Notes: a model not told the origin generated them from the letters alone. DNA of 39,030 nucleotides from Sphaerimonospora thailandensis (GCF_016863115.1 NZ_BOOG01000062.1:1-39030); one strand, 5' to 3'; positions 13,995 through 22,222 are shown, counted from the first letter of the stretch. A program made the numbers and translations.

Positions 13995-14360
13995 ATCGTC
14001 TCCCTCCAACTGGACGGCGCACACACGGCGAAACCGAGATCATCATCTCGCGGCCCTTCTACAACACTGCTGTCCGTCCTCGCTGGGCTGCCACTCAACA
14101 TCAGCACGCTCACCCGGCTGCGAGACAGGCTCGACCCCGAGGCGGCCGAACGGCTGGAGATCCATGTCTACGACGAGACGATCCGCTTCAACATCTTGAT
14201 CGTGGACGGCTCAACTTGCGTGGTACAGCCGTACCTACCGGCCGCCCGCGGAGTCGACTCGCCTACGCTCGTCATCGCCGACAACACCGCCGCTGACGGG
14301 TTGTTTCCCGTCTTCGATCAGGTTTTCACCTCTATATGGGAGCGGAGCACACCCGTATGA
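13995..14360 (+). pseudogene. C-terminal remnant of a conserved gene, coupled to IMPase
   Basis: Open frame without an ATG or GTG near its beginning, containing LSVLAGLPLNISTLTRLRDR, then ERLEIHVYDETIRFNILIVD and CVVQPYLPAARGVDSPTLVI, ending QVFTSIWERSTPV. This is clear protein, similar to the C-terminal region of larger actinobacterial regulatory or phosphodiesterase-like proteins (VQPYLP.ARG.DSPT). The stop TGA overlaps the IMPase ATG as ATGA, so the two genes were coupled in one operon before the 5' part was lost at or before 13995. Confidence 0.55.
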
Positions 14361-15169
14361 CCCTTGACGCCCGCGCGCTACTGCCCATAGCTGAGCAGGC
14401 CGTCACCATCGCCAGCCGAATCGTCCGAACCAAGCTTCCCGGAGTGGTCACAGCCAAGGGCGACCGCGACATGGTCACCGAAGTGGACTACGCCGTCGAG
14501 CACGCCCTACGCGACTTCCTGTCACGAGAAACCCCGGAGATTGGATTCCTCGGTGAAGAGGAAGGCATCACCAGCGCCGGCGATGGCCTGATGTGGGCAC
14601 TCGACCCGCTCGACGGAACCGCCAACTTCACCCACGGCATTCCACTGTGCGGCACCTCCCTTGGCCTGATCGACCACGAGCGCTCCATCCTCGGCGTGAT
14701 CGACCTCCCGTTTCTCGCTACCCGGTACGCCGCAGCCGACACGGCCGGAGCCACGGCCAACGGCCGCCCGATCAGCGCCAGCAACACCGATGCCCTACAG
14801 GCCGCCATCGCCTCCATCGGCGACTACGCCGTAGGCAAGGGGGCCGAGGCCAAGAACCGCATCCGTCTACCGCTGAACTACCAACTTGCGACACGGGTGC
14901 AGCGCGTCCGCATGTTCGGATCAGCCGCCGTGGACCTGGCATGGGTCGCCGAGGGCAAGACCGACGCCTGCATCATGCTGTCCAACAACCCCTGGGACAC
15001 AGCCGCAGGCGTACTCATCGCCCGCGAAGCCGGAGCCACCGTCATCGACATCGACGGCAGCCCTCACACCACCAACGCCCGAGCCACCATCGCCGCAGCC
15101 CCAAAGATCCTGGCTGACCTCGTTGAGCTGGTCGCGGGGGCCGAGAAGAACGCGGAGCGTACGGCGTAG
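14357..15169 (+). CDS. Inositol monophosphatase-family enzyme (island copy)
   Basis: 270 residues from ATG 14357, fixed by the ATGA overlap with the upstream remnant and by alignment with the paralogue at 23365. Family motifs: FLGEEEG (metal ligands), WALDPLDGTANFTHG (DPxDGT), and SNNPWDTAAGVLIAREAG (WDxAAG). It should hydrolyse a phosphomonoester with Mg2+ (inositol phosphate, histidinol phosphate, or PAP-like substrates are all possible in this superfamily). About three quarters of residues match the chromosomal copy by eye. All catalytic residues are kept, so it is not simply a decaying duplicate. Soluble. Confidence 0.92.
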   Translation: MTLDARALLPIAEQAVTIASRIVRTKLPGVVTAKGDRDMVTEVDYAVEHALRDFLSRETPEIGFLGEEEGITSAGDGLMWALDPLDGTANFTHGIPLCGTSLGLIDHERSILGVIDLPFLATRYAAADTAGATANGRPISASNTDALQAAIASIGDYAVGKGAEAKNRIRLPLNYQLATRVQRVRMFGSAAVDLAWVAEGKTDACIMLSNNPWDTAAGVLIAREAGATVIDIDGSPHTTNARATIAAAPKILADLVELVAGAEKNAERTA

Positions 15170-15394
15170 CCTGCCAGCGCTGTGGGTCGCTGCCGCACAA
15201 GCTGTATGAGTCAATAAGACATATAAACGTACTTAATGGATGATTCGGTACATAAGCGGCACTTTCGTGTAGCGGTATGCCGTGTACGATCTGGAACGAT
15301 ATAAGACCCTAGTGAGCAGGAGCCTGGTATGCCCTAGCCACTGCTTCTGCTCCATGTCGGGGCGGTCCGAATTCAGAGAACGTAGGGAGAACCA
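15170..15394 (+). promoter_or_regulatory. AT-rich promoter region of the restriction gene
   Basis: This 225-bp gap is the most AT-rich stretch of the island (for example AATAAGACATATAAACG near 15213). TATAAA and TATAAG hexamers can serve as -10 boxes; no convincing paired -35 is visible. A GGGAG SD 5 nt before the GTG at 15395 closes the region. No gene is seen in it. Confidence 0.35.
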
Positions 15395-17002
15395 GTGGCT
15401 CGGCGACGTTCCCTCGCGACGACGATTGCACAGATGCAGCGGGAGGCAGCTCGCGCTCAGGCTCAGCAGATCAGAGCTCAGCAGGCAGCCGTGCGCAACG
15501 CCGAACGAGCCAGAGCCGCCTACGCTCGTGCTCAAGCTGCGGAGGAGAAGGAACGCAAGCGGCTCTACCAGGAGTCTCGCGCTGCGGATGTCGCAGCAAT
15601 GAACGAGGGCTTGGAACTCCGTATGCAGGCGCTCGCCACGATTTTGCAGGCCACCTTGCAGGTTGATGACCACATCGACTTCGAGTCGCTCAAGAGACCT
15701 GCCACGATCCCCGCCTGGCAGCACAAACACCTGGAAGTACCCGTTCCGGCACCGCAGTGGGAGCAGTTCGCGCCAGCTGAGCCGACGGGTATGGGAAAGC
15801 TATTCGGAAAGTCCAAGTACCAGCAGGCGTTAGCCGCTGCGCAGGGGCAGTTCCAGCAGGCCATGGCACAGCATCAAACACAGGAACGCTCCCGAACTCA
15901 GGCGTTGGCGGAAGCGAGGGCTGCTTACGAGGGCATGGTGAACGCCAGGAAGGCCGAAGCCGCTCGACAGCACGCCGAGATCGATGCCTTCCGCAACGAA
16001 TACGAGTCAGGCGATCCGGATGCAGTCGTCTCTTACTACGACATGGTCTTACAGCGTTCGAGCTATCCCGAAGGCTTCCCCCAGCACTTCAAGATTGCCT
16101 TCGTTCCGGAGTCGCGCCAACTAGTCGTCGAGTATGAGTTACCGACTGTGGACATCGTGCCTGTAGCCAAGCAGCACCGGTATGTGAAAAGTTCTGACTC
16201 CATCAACGAATCGGCCCGCCCGGCTACACAGATCAAGAGCGCTTATGCAGCCGCAATCGCCCAGGTCGCCCTCAGGACAGTCCATGAATTATTCGAAGCT
16301 GATCGCGGACGGCACCTGGACGTAGTTGTATTCAACGGCGTCGTCGACACGATCGATCCAGCGTCGGGACAGAAAACTCGTCCGTGCCTGATTACGCTAC
16401 GCACCACCCGTGACACTTTCGGAGCGCTCGACCTTGCGCATGTCGATCCACTGAAGTGCCTTCAGCATCTGTCCGCGGGAGTCTCCAAGAGCCCCGTAGA
16501 GCTTACGCCGGTCCGCCCCGTGCTCGAGTTCAACATGGTGGATGCCCGCTTCGTAGAGGAGTCTGACGCTCTATCGATTATTGACAGTCGGCCCAATCTC
16601 ATGGATCTTTCGCCTGGAGAGTTCGAAGCACTGATCCAAAACCTCTTCACAAAGATGGGCCTTGAAGCGCGACAGACGCGAGCTTCACGAGATGGCGGCG
16701 TTGACTGCATTGCCTACGACCCTCGCCCCATCTTCGGAGGAAAAGTAGTAATTCAAGCGAAGCGCTATAAGAACACCGTAGGTGTATCAGCGGTCCGCGA
16801 CCTGTACGGTACGTTACAGAACGAGGGTGCAAGCAAGGGCATTCTTGTGACGACGGCCGGATACGGTCAAGCGTCATTCGAATTTGCTAAAAATAAGCCG
16901 ATTGAGCTGATCGACGGAGCCAACCTTTTGTACCTGCTTGAGGAACACGCTGGCGTGCAGGCGAAGATAGTGCCCCCGGATGAGTGGCGTGACCCCGCAT
17001 AA
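15395..17002 (+). CDS. Mrr-type restriction endonuclease with coiled-coil N-terminus
   Basis: 535 residues; GTG with GGGAG 5 nt upstream. Residues 1-60 and about 140-200 are Ala/Gln/Arg-rich coiled coil. A middle domain (about 200-400) contains YELPTVDIVPVAKQHRYVK and resembles the region found before Mrr domains in similar proteins. The C-terminal Mrr_cat domain has SPGEFEALIQNLFTKMGLEA, then D433-GGVD and V-I-Q454-A-K456, the PD-(D/E)xK variant D...QxK, then GVSAVRDLYGTLQNEGASKG. It probably cleaves foreign, perhaps modified, DNA. No methyltransferase accompanies it, consistent with a type IV-like mode. Island defence cargo. Confidence 0.9.
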   Translation: MARRRSLATTIAQMQREAARAQAQQIRAQQAAVRNAERARAAYARAQAAEEKERKRLYQESRAADVAAMNEGLELRMQALATILQATLQVDDHIDFESLKRPATIPAWQHKHLEVPVPAPQWEQFAPAEPTGMGKLFGKSKYQQALAAAQGQFQQAMAQHQTQERSRTQALAEARAAYEGMVNARKAEAARQHAEIDAFRNEYESGDPDAVVSYYDMVLQRSSYPEGFPQHFKIAFVPESRQLVVEYELPTVDIVPVAKQHRYVKSSDSINESARPATQIKSAYAAAIAQVALRTVHELFEADRGRHLDVVVFNGVVDTIDPASGQKTRPCLITLRTTRDTFGALDLAHVDPLKCLQHLSAGVSKSPVELTPVRPVLEFNMVDARFVEESDALSIIDSRPNLMDLSPGEFEALIQNLFTKMGLEARQTRASRDGGVDCIAYDPRPIFGGKVVIQAKRYKNTVGVSAVRDLYGTLQNEGASKGILVTTAGYGQASFEFAKNKPIELIDGANLLYLLEEHAGVQAKIVPPDEWRDPA

Positions 17003-17154
17003 TCTCAATCGTCCCTGCAATGGTCCGCGCTTGTCGTTCTGCAACCCAGGGATACGGAAGCCCGCAAATGTCAGCGCGGACAGGTCATTATCTAGTCCCA
17101 CGACATGATTGACGGGCACCCTAGTCTAGGTCGAAAGCCTCTCGATCAGGCGCA

Positions 17155-17265
17155 GCAAGAGGCGTACCCGGCGGCTGCCGGATCTGGGATAACAAGGCCC
17201 GCCGCTGGGCTTGCCCCTCCGTCGCCAGCCAGCTGCCGCTCTGCGGTGGGTCGACGGCGAACGAG
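17155..17265 (+). repeat. Fused repeat segments A2 (17155-17208) and B2 (17207-17265)
   Basis: A2 encodes RGVPGGCRIWDNKARRW, a remnant of the 12801 gene, and runs straight into B2, the copy of the sequence that lies before that gene. The order is thus reversed relative to 12722-12899. Nothing else is recognisable in the 310 bp between the restriction gene and the Imm10 gene. Confidence 0.8.
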
Positions 17266-17313
17266 GCATCATGGCGGGGACGCGTGCGCGGAGGACCGCC
17301 CCCGGATGGACCT

Positions 17314-17724
17314 CTACAGGTCGACAAGCGCTGGTCTGGCGTCTGCTCTGCCATAGGCGAGTATGCGGCGGAGCACGTCGCGCATACGGTTCACGTCGGC
17401 CTCGGGGGCGTCCAACACGGCTTCGATCACCGGGTCATCCAAGCCGAGATCTTCCAGAGCGGCCGGGTCGAGTACAACGCGCAATGTGCCATCGCGAACA
17501 GCGACTTCTCGTACGCAGCCGTAAGCGGTTCCCTGATCGGCCGTAACCAGGCAGTGGGTGTCCATAGCAAGATCCACATCCTGCTCTTCGGCCTCTTCGA
17601 TTCCGCTCATGAAGAGCAGGTTGAAGCCGCTGCCATCCTCGAATTCCGCCACCCCGGCTTGGCGGTAATCCTCATCGAACGCTTCTTCCCCGCCAGCGGC
17701 GCGGGCAGTGAATCGGTAGGTCAT
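17314..17724 (-). CDS. Imm10-family immunity protein
   Basis: 136 residues. Pattern of immunity protein 10: VAEFEDGSGFNLLFMSGIEE, then AEEQDVDLAMDTHCLVTADQ, GTAYGCVREVAVRDGTLRVV, and ALEDLGLDDPVIEAVL with a helical end. Imm10 proteins bind and inactivate polymorphic toxins. No toxin is nearby, so it is an orphan protector carried by the tRNA-Arg island. There is no SD before ATG 17724, but TATAAC sits 7-12 nt upstream, so a leaderless mRNA starting at the ATG is plausible. Assignment rests on remembered motifs. Confidence 0.68.
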   Translation of the reverse strand: MTYRFTARAAGGEEAFDEDYRQAGVAEFEDGSGFNLLFMSGIEEAEEQDVDLAMDTHCLVTADQGTAYGCVREVAVRDGTLRVVLDPAALEDLGLDDPVIEAVLDAPEADVNRMRDVLRRILAYGRADARPALVDL

Positions 17725-17810
17725 GCAGGGGTTATATCAGCCACGTGGGCAGTATTCGCCTCGATAGCTTCCGGGCCCCGGACTACCGATGTCTCTAGTG
17801 CTGTGTAGTC

Positions 17811-17868
17811 CGGCCGAGAGGTTCGTGTCCTCTCGGCCGCGCACATCGCAGAAGGCCCGTGACCAGGA
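17811..17868. other. attR of the tRNA-Arg island, perfect core palindrome
   Basis: CGGCCGAGAGG (17811-17821) is the exact inverted repeat of CCTCTCGGCCG (17829-17839), separated by the 7-nt T-loop TTCGTGT. The right side continues as a copy of the tRNA-Arg 3' end and terminator arm. Inverted 11-bp arms around a 7-bp overlap are what a tyrosine recombinase core looks like, placing strand exchange in the T loop. Confidence 0.8.
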
Positions 17869-17907
17869 ATTTGCCCGCCCTGATCGCGGTGGCCACGGAC
17901 GGAGGGG

Positions 17908-18504
17908 TCAGCTCCAGGTCGCGTTCCTGAGGATGGCGTTCAGGCCCGGGTGGTCCCACTGGTCGAGGACCAGGATCTTGGACTTGGGCAAATACCACTC
18001 ACGCTGGTTGTAGCGCGTCTTCACCTTGGACTTCTTGTCGACGCAGGTCGCCGCCCACCGGTGGTAGTCAGCCTTGTGGCCCGGCCCGACCTGCCGCAGT
18101 CCTCTGCCTGCGAGCTTCCAGTCGCCCTTGAACAGCTTGTAGCTCTTGGGGCAGATGCTGACGTCGGTCGCGGGATCGAAACCGTACTTCGGGTTGTAGG
18201 CCTGGAACGTGCGGAGCCCGATCTCGAGGGCCTTCGGGCCCAGCACCCAGAAGCTACGGCACCCCCAGTCGCGGAAACCGTAGTCCTCGGTGCCGAAGGT
18301 GGGGCACGAGCCGGTGATGACGCGGACCCAGTCCGCGTTCCTCCTGTCGACCTTCCACGACTTGGGGATCTTGAGGGTCAAACCCTTGCGCAGGTGGATC
18401 TGCTTGGTCTCGCCGTCGCGCGCGAACGCCGCCGTGGGGGTCGCCAGAGTGGCCGCCAGGACGGCCAGACCGGCCGTCGCGACCGAGATGGTCTTTCGGA
18501 GCAT
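17908..18504 (-). CDS. Secreted protein of unknown function
   Basis: 198 residues from ATG 18504, chosen because it begins a classical signal peptide (MLRKTISVATAGLAVLAATL, cleavage after AFA); the longer frame only adds a non-protein-like leader. The mature part has a short KGLTLKIPKSWKVDRR segment and six cysteines or so (SCPTFG, WGCRSFW, ICPKSYK, TCVDKK), suggesting disulfides, and ends HPGLNAILRNATWS. The IPKSWKV pattern resembles the start of PsbP-like/lipoprotein domains, but no family is certain. First host gene right of the island. Confidence 0.72.
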   Translation of the reverse strand: MLRKTISVATAGLAVLAATLATPTAAFARDGETKQIHLRKGLTLKIPKSWKVDRRNADWVRVITGSCPTFGTEDYGFRDWGCRSFWVLGPKALEIGLRTFQAYNPKYGFDPATDVSICPKSYKLFKGDWKLAGRGLRQVGPGHKADYHRWAATCVDKKSKVKTRYNQREWYLPKSKILVLDQWDHPGLNAILRNATWS

Positions 18505-18639
18505 GCCCGAAATGCTAGGTCCTGCTAGTTGTAAACGACTTGTAGCTTGATGTCCAAGAGATCGCCAAACGCTGACGAACAACCTCCTCCTCCTCCGTCT
18601 CCTTGCTGAGCGCCGCGAGTCCGAGTTGACCTTCGAGGT

Positions 18640-19218
18640 TCATGCCGGGGCGTTCCAGCGGAGGACCACCGGCTCGCCGTGCTCATATCCCAGGAGCGAG
18701 TGGGTGCCGGTGTCCAGCCGGAGATAGCGCCCGTGGGCGGCGGGCAGTCCCAGCCATCGGGCCGCGAGCACGCGGAGCAGGTGGCCGTGCGCCACGACGA
18801 GCACGTCCCCCTGGGCCTGCCGGATCCGGGCGATGACCTTGTCGGTGCGCTCGCCGACGTGTTCGACGGTCTCGCCCGGGTGGTCCCGGTCACCGGGGAC
18901 GACACCGTCCCGCCAGACGTACCAGCCAGGACGGGACCGGCGGATCTCGGCGGCCGTGACACCCTCGTATCCGCCGTAATCCCACTCCCACAGGTCCGGG
19001 TCCACCTCATATGAGGCGACCCCGGCGAGTTCGGCCGTACGGCGGGCCCGCCGGGCGGGGCTCACCAGGACCAGCGAGAACGAGCGGGTGCCGGCTATCG
19101 GGGCCAGGGCACGAGCCTGCTGCTCACCGTGTGCCGTCAGCGGCACATCGGTGCGGCCCGTATGCCGGCCGGCTTTGCTCCATTCGGTCTCCCCATGCCG
19201 CAGCAACATGACCTCCAT
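18640..19218 (-). CDS. Histidine phosphatase family protein
   Basis: 192 residues from ATG 19218, which places the catalytic motif LLRHGETEWS at residues 5-14 as usual. Phospho-His is H8; a second catalytic His lies in VVAHGHLLRVLAARWLG, and the acid/base Glu in LWEWDYGGYEG. The order RHG..., SPARRARRTAEL, WEWDYG, HGH is that of cofactor-type phosphoglycerate mutase-like phosphatases, probably acting on small phosphorylated metabolites rather than as a mutase. Cytoplasmic; stands alone between secreted-protein and DUF262 genes. Confidence 0.93.
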   Translation of the reverse strand: MEVMLLRHGETEWSKAGRHTGRTDVPLTAHGEQQARALAPIAGTRSFSLVLVSPARRARRTAELAGVASYEVDPDLWEWDYGGYEGVTAAEIRRSRPGWYVWRDGVVPGDRDHPGETVEHVGERTDKVIARIRQAQGDVLVVAHGHLLRVLAARWLGLPAAHGRYLRLDTGTHSLLGYEHGEPVVLRWNAPA

Positions 19219-19392
19219 GTCCCCAGTCTCGCCGATCGGTGGTTCTTTTCCGTGGGACCTGAGCCCCCAGACCGTGGCCCGCGTCCGGTTCCACCCTTGG
19301 GGTGACACGGTCCACTCTCGGTTCGCAGCCGTTGAAGAAGGGGCGGCCGGTCTTTCAGGCAAGGCATAGAGTGGTCCCGAGGGGAGGCTGGG

Positions 19393-21000
19393 GTGGCCGC
19401 AATGAATCGACCGAAGGTCGACAGCATTTCGCTGAGTGATTTGGTGGAGCTCGCGCTCAGCGGCCGGATGCGGGTGCCGTCATTTCAGCGCTCTTATCGA
19501 TGGGAGCGTAACGACGTAACCCAACTGTTCGACAGCATCCTCCGCGGATACCCCATCGGTAATGTGCTGGTCTGGCAGCGGCCGGCCGCTGCGGGAACGG
19601 TGCTCATCGGTCATCTGCAGATCCAGTCGGAAGCGGTTGGAGATGCCTGTTGGGTGGTTGACGGCCAGCAGAGAATCACGAGCCTTGTCGGTGCGCTGAC
19701 GGCCACCAGTGACACAGTCGACCCGCGTTTCCGTATATATTTCGACCTGGCTCACGACAAGTTCATATCGCTGCCGCGCACGCGTGAGCCGGGGCGTGAT
19801 CAGTTGCCCATGTCGCTCGTCCTGGACACTGCCAGAACGAATGCATGGATCCGTGCTCGAACCCATTTGAGCGACGAGCAGATCGCGCTGGCAGATCAGG
19901 TTGTGGCCGCTGTCCGCGATTACAAGATCCCTATGTACACCGTCACCGGCGAGAACGATCACGCCCTACGTGACATCTTCGACCGCATGAACACCTTCGG
20001 CAAGCCCTTGAAGAGCGCGGAGGTGTTCAATGCTCTACATTCGATCTCGGGTGAGCAGAAGCCCGGCGATCTGCGCATGCTGGGCACCAGCGTTCGGACG
20101 TTCGGTTTCGGCGAACTGCCCGAGCAGACCCTCATGCAAAGCCTGCTGGCCATTCGCGGAGCGAAAGTCGATCGAGACTTCCGTAACGAGTTCGTTGACG
20201 ATGGCGACCGGCACGCCGCGTTCATCCGTACCGAGATGGCGCTGGGTCACGTCATCGACTATCTCCGCGACGACGCGGGCATTCCCCACGTCAAACTCGT
20301 CCCCTATGCCCTGTTTATTCCGATTCTGGCCAGGTTCATGGCGACCTTCGGTCCTCCACGGGGCAGAGCCGCGGAACTGCTCCGCCGCTGGATTTGGCGA
20401 GGCGCGGTCCTGGGCGTAGCCCCCCAGGGCAACACGGTGGGTCTGCGGCAGGGGGCGGCCGCCGTGCACACAGATGCCCTCGCCAGTGCCCAACGTCTCA
20501 TCAAGCTCCTGCCCGTGGCCGCTCCATGGAGACCGGACGTCTCGCAGACCCGCCTCAACCGCGCGCAGGCGAAGGTCAACATCCTCGGGTTGCTCTCCCG
20601 GATACCCAGGCATCTCTCCGCCGACCCAGACAGTTCCGGCGAGCCGATCGACGCCGCTCAGTTGCTCGAAGCCGGCGGGCCGCTGACCACGATCGTCGAT
20701 GACAGGAGCGCACTGGGCGGCGGGATGGCGAACCGGCTCATCCTGCCGCCAGGGGAAGTCGACGATCCTGCGACGCTGTTCCTGTCCCAGGACTTCGACG
20801 AGCGCGTGCTGGCAAGTCACTGCTTGGACGCCGAGTCCATCGCGCTGCTCCGCAACGGGCGTAAGGCAAGTTTCCTGGAAAGACGCGCCAAGGAGGTTGA
20901 AGCGGTCATCTACGACCACGTCCAGAGCCGCGCCCTTTTCGGCTTCCCAGATGGACTGGATGTGACAACGCTGTTCGACGAGGGTGAAGAGCTTGATTGA
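19393..21000 (+). CDS. DUF262 domain protein (GmrSD N-terminal type)
   Basis: 535 residues; GTG with GGGGAGG 5 nt upstream. DUF262 motifs: RVPSFQRSYRWERNDVTQLF at 28-47, SILRGYPIGNVLVW, and the ParB-like nucleotide motif VVDGQQRITSL with D90-G-Q-Q-R94; later IFDRMNTFGKPLKSAEVFNA. DUF262 is the NTP-using half of GmrSD type IV restriction. No HNH or DUF1524 nuclease motif is visible in the C-terminal half, so nuclease activity, if any, would need a partner. The 3' end overlaps the HipA gene by 17 bp, indicating one operon and probably one function. Confidence 0.93.
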   Translation: MAAMNRPKVDSISLSDLVELALSGRMRVPSFQRSYRWERNDVTQLFDSILRGYPIGNVLVWQRPAAAGTVLIGHLQIQSEAVGDACWVVDGQQRITSLVGALTATSDTVDPRFRIYFDLAHDKFISLPRTREPGRDQLPMSLVLDTARTNAWIRARTHLSDEQIALADQVVAAVRDYKIPMYTVTGENDHALRDIFDRMNTFGKPLKSAEVFNALHSISGEQKPGDLRMLGTSVRTFGFGELPEQTLMQSLLAIRGAKVDRDFRNEFVDDGDRHAAFIRTEMALGHVIDYLRDDAGIPHVKLVPYALFIPILARFMATFGPPRGRAAELLRRWIWRGAVLGVAPQGNTVGLRQGAAAVHTDALASAQRLIKLLPVAAPWRPDVSQTRLNRAQAKVNILGLLSRIPRHLSADPDSSGEPIDAAQLLEAGGPLTTIVDDRSALGGGMANRLILPPGEVDDPATLFLSQDFDERVLASHCLDAESIALLRNGRKASFLERRAKEVEAVIYDHVQSRALFGFPDGLDVTTLFDEGEELD

Positions 21001-22195
21001 CACGGCGGTCGCAGGAGTGTTTCTCGGATGTCGCCGGGTCGGCACGTTGAGCTATCACGGCGGCAACACCTGGTTCGATTACGAGGACAGGGATCCAGCG
21101 CATCCGGTCCTCGGGCAGGCGTTCGAGGTGAATCCACACAAGCGCCGGTCGGGGAGCGGTTCTGTGCCGGAGTGGTTCGCCAATCTCCTGCCAGAACAGG
21201 GCAGTGGACTGCGCAACTTGATCGGCCGGGAACTCGGCCGAGCGAACCCACATGATTTCCAGGTCCTCATGTTCCTGGGAGAAGACCTTCCCGGGAACGT
21301 CCGTGTGGCGCCCGAGTCCGATGTGCCGTCGCTCCCGGAGTTGGACACCCGGTCACATGACGACGGCCCAGGAAAGGTGAGATTCTCGCTGGCTGGAGTT
21401 CAGGCGAAATTTTCCATGCGTTGGGAGGGGAAAGGGCTGGTCCTGCCCATGTCCGGGCAGGGGGGCGACTGGATCGTCAAACTTCCCGATCGCCGATTCC
21501 CCGAAGTCCCCGCGAATGAGTACGCCATGCTCAGGTGGGCGAGATTCGTCGGCATCGACGTGCCCGATATCCGGCTCGTCTCGGGAGAAGATCTCATCGG
21601 GTTGCCTGACGGGCTGATCCATCCAGAAGAGAGCGCCTTCGCGGTGAGGCGATTCGACAGGCTCCCCGAGGGACGAGTCCACCAGGAGGACTTCGCGCAG
21701 ATCAGAGAGATCGCTGTCGCTTCCAAGTACGACAAGGCCACCTATACCGGGTTGGCCCGCTTCATCAACGCGGTATGTCCGCAGGATCTGGAAGAGTACC
21801 TGCGCAGGCTGACCGCGATCGTAGTCATGGGCAATCTCGACGCGCATCTCAAGAACTGGACACTGCGCTACCCGGATGGGGTCGGCGCGCGGCTGTCTCC
21901 GGCCTATGACTTCGTCTCCGTGTCGTCCTATGACGAGTTTCGCGCCGAGGAGTTGGCTTTTCCGGTGAACGGGGGCAGGGTGGCCAAGCTCATTACCCTG
22001 GACAACTTCCGGAACCTCGCGCGTCGCGCCCGCCTCGACCCCGACCAGGTCACCGGCGTCGTCAAGGACACGGCGGCAGCACTGACCGATGCCTGGGCGC
22101 AGATCAGGGCCGAGCGGGTCGCCCCCGCTTTCGTGGCCTCTCACATCGAGCAGCGTCTGAAGTCGCTTCCCTTGATCGCGGAAGCGAGGCGGTGA
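20984..22195 (+). CDS. HipA-like serine/threonine kinase
   Basis: 403 residues from GTG 20984; TTG 20993 is an alternative. Intact HipA: N-subdomain with VFLGCRRVGTLSYHGG and WFANLLPEQG, the GVQAK loop (138-142), ATP-binding K166 (WIVKLP), RRFDR (226-230), catalytic GNLDAHLKNW with D286 and N291, and Mg2+ ligand D309 (SPAYDF). HipA kinases phosphorylate glutamyl-tRNA synthetase or other targets and cause dormancy; HipB normally represses them. No HipB-type HTH gene precedes it. The overlap with DUF262 implies that the DUF262 protein replaces HipB as partner or trigger. Confidence 0.93.
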   Translation: MKSLIDTAVAGVFLGCRRVGTLSYHGGNTWFDYEDRDPAHPVLGQAFEVNPHKRRSGSGSVPEWFANLLPEQGSGLRNLIGRELGRANPHDFQVLMFLGEDLPGNVRVAPESDVPSLPELDTRSHDDGPGKVRFSLAGVQAKFSMRWEGKGLVLPMSGQGGDWIVKLPDRRFPEVPANEYAMLRWARFVGIDVPDIRLVSGEDLIGLPDGLIHPEESAFAVRRFDRLPEGRVHQEDFAQIREIAVASKYDKATYTGLARFINAVCPQDLEEYLRRLTAIVVMGNLDAHLKNWTLRYPDGVGARLSPAYDFVSVSSYDEFRAEELAFPVNGGRVAKLITLDNFRNLARRARLDPDQVTGVVKDTAAALTDAWAQIRAERVAPAFVASHIEQRLKSLPLIAEARR

Positions 22196-22222
22196 CAGCC
22201 GTGGAGCCCGGGCGGACGTTAC

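Larger units (their letters stand above)
12410..17868. mobile_element. 5.4-kb genomic island in tRNA-Arg(ACG)
   Basis: Bounded by near-identical 48-bp repeats of the tRNA-Arg 3' end. Content: small unknown (12801), conserved unknown (13233), gene fragment and IMPase (13995-15169), Mrr-type restriction endonuclease (15395), repeat remnants, and Imm10-type protein (17314). The cargo has visibly lower GC and more AT-rich intergenic DNA than the flanks. No integrase, excisionase or replication gene is seen, so the island is immobile or mobilised in trans. Defence (restriction) and immunity cargo is typical of such tRNA islands. Confidence 0.78.
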
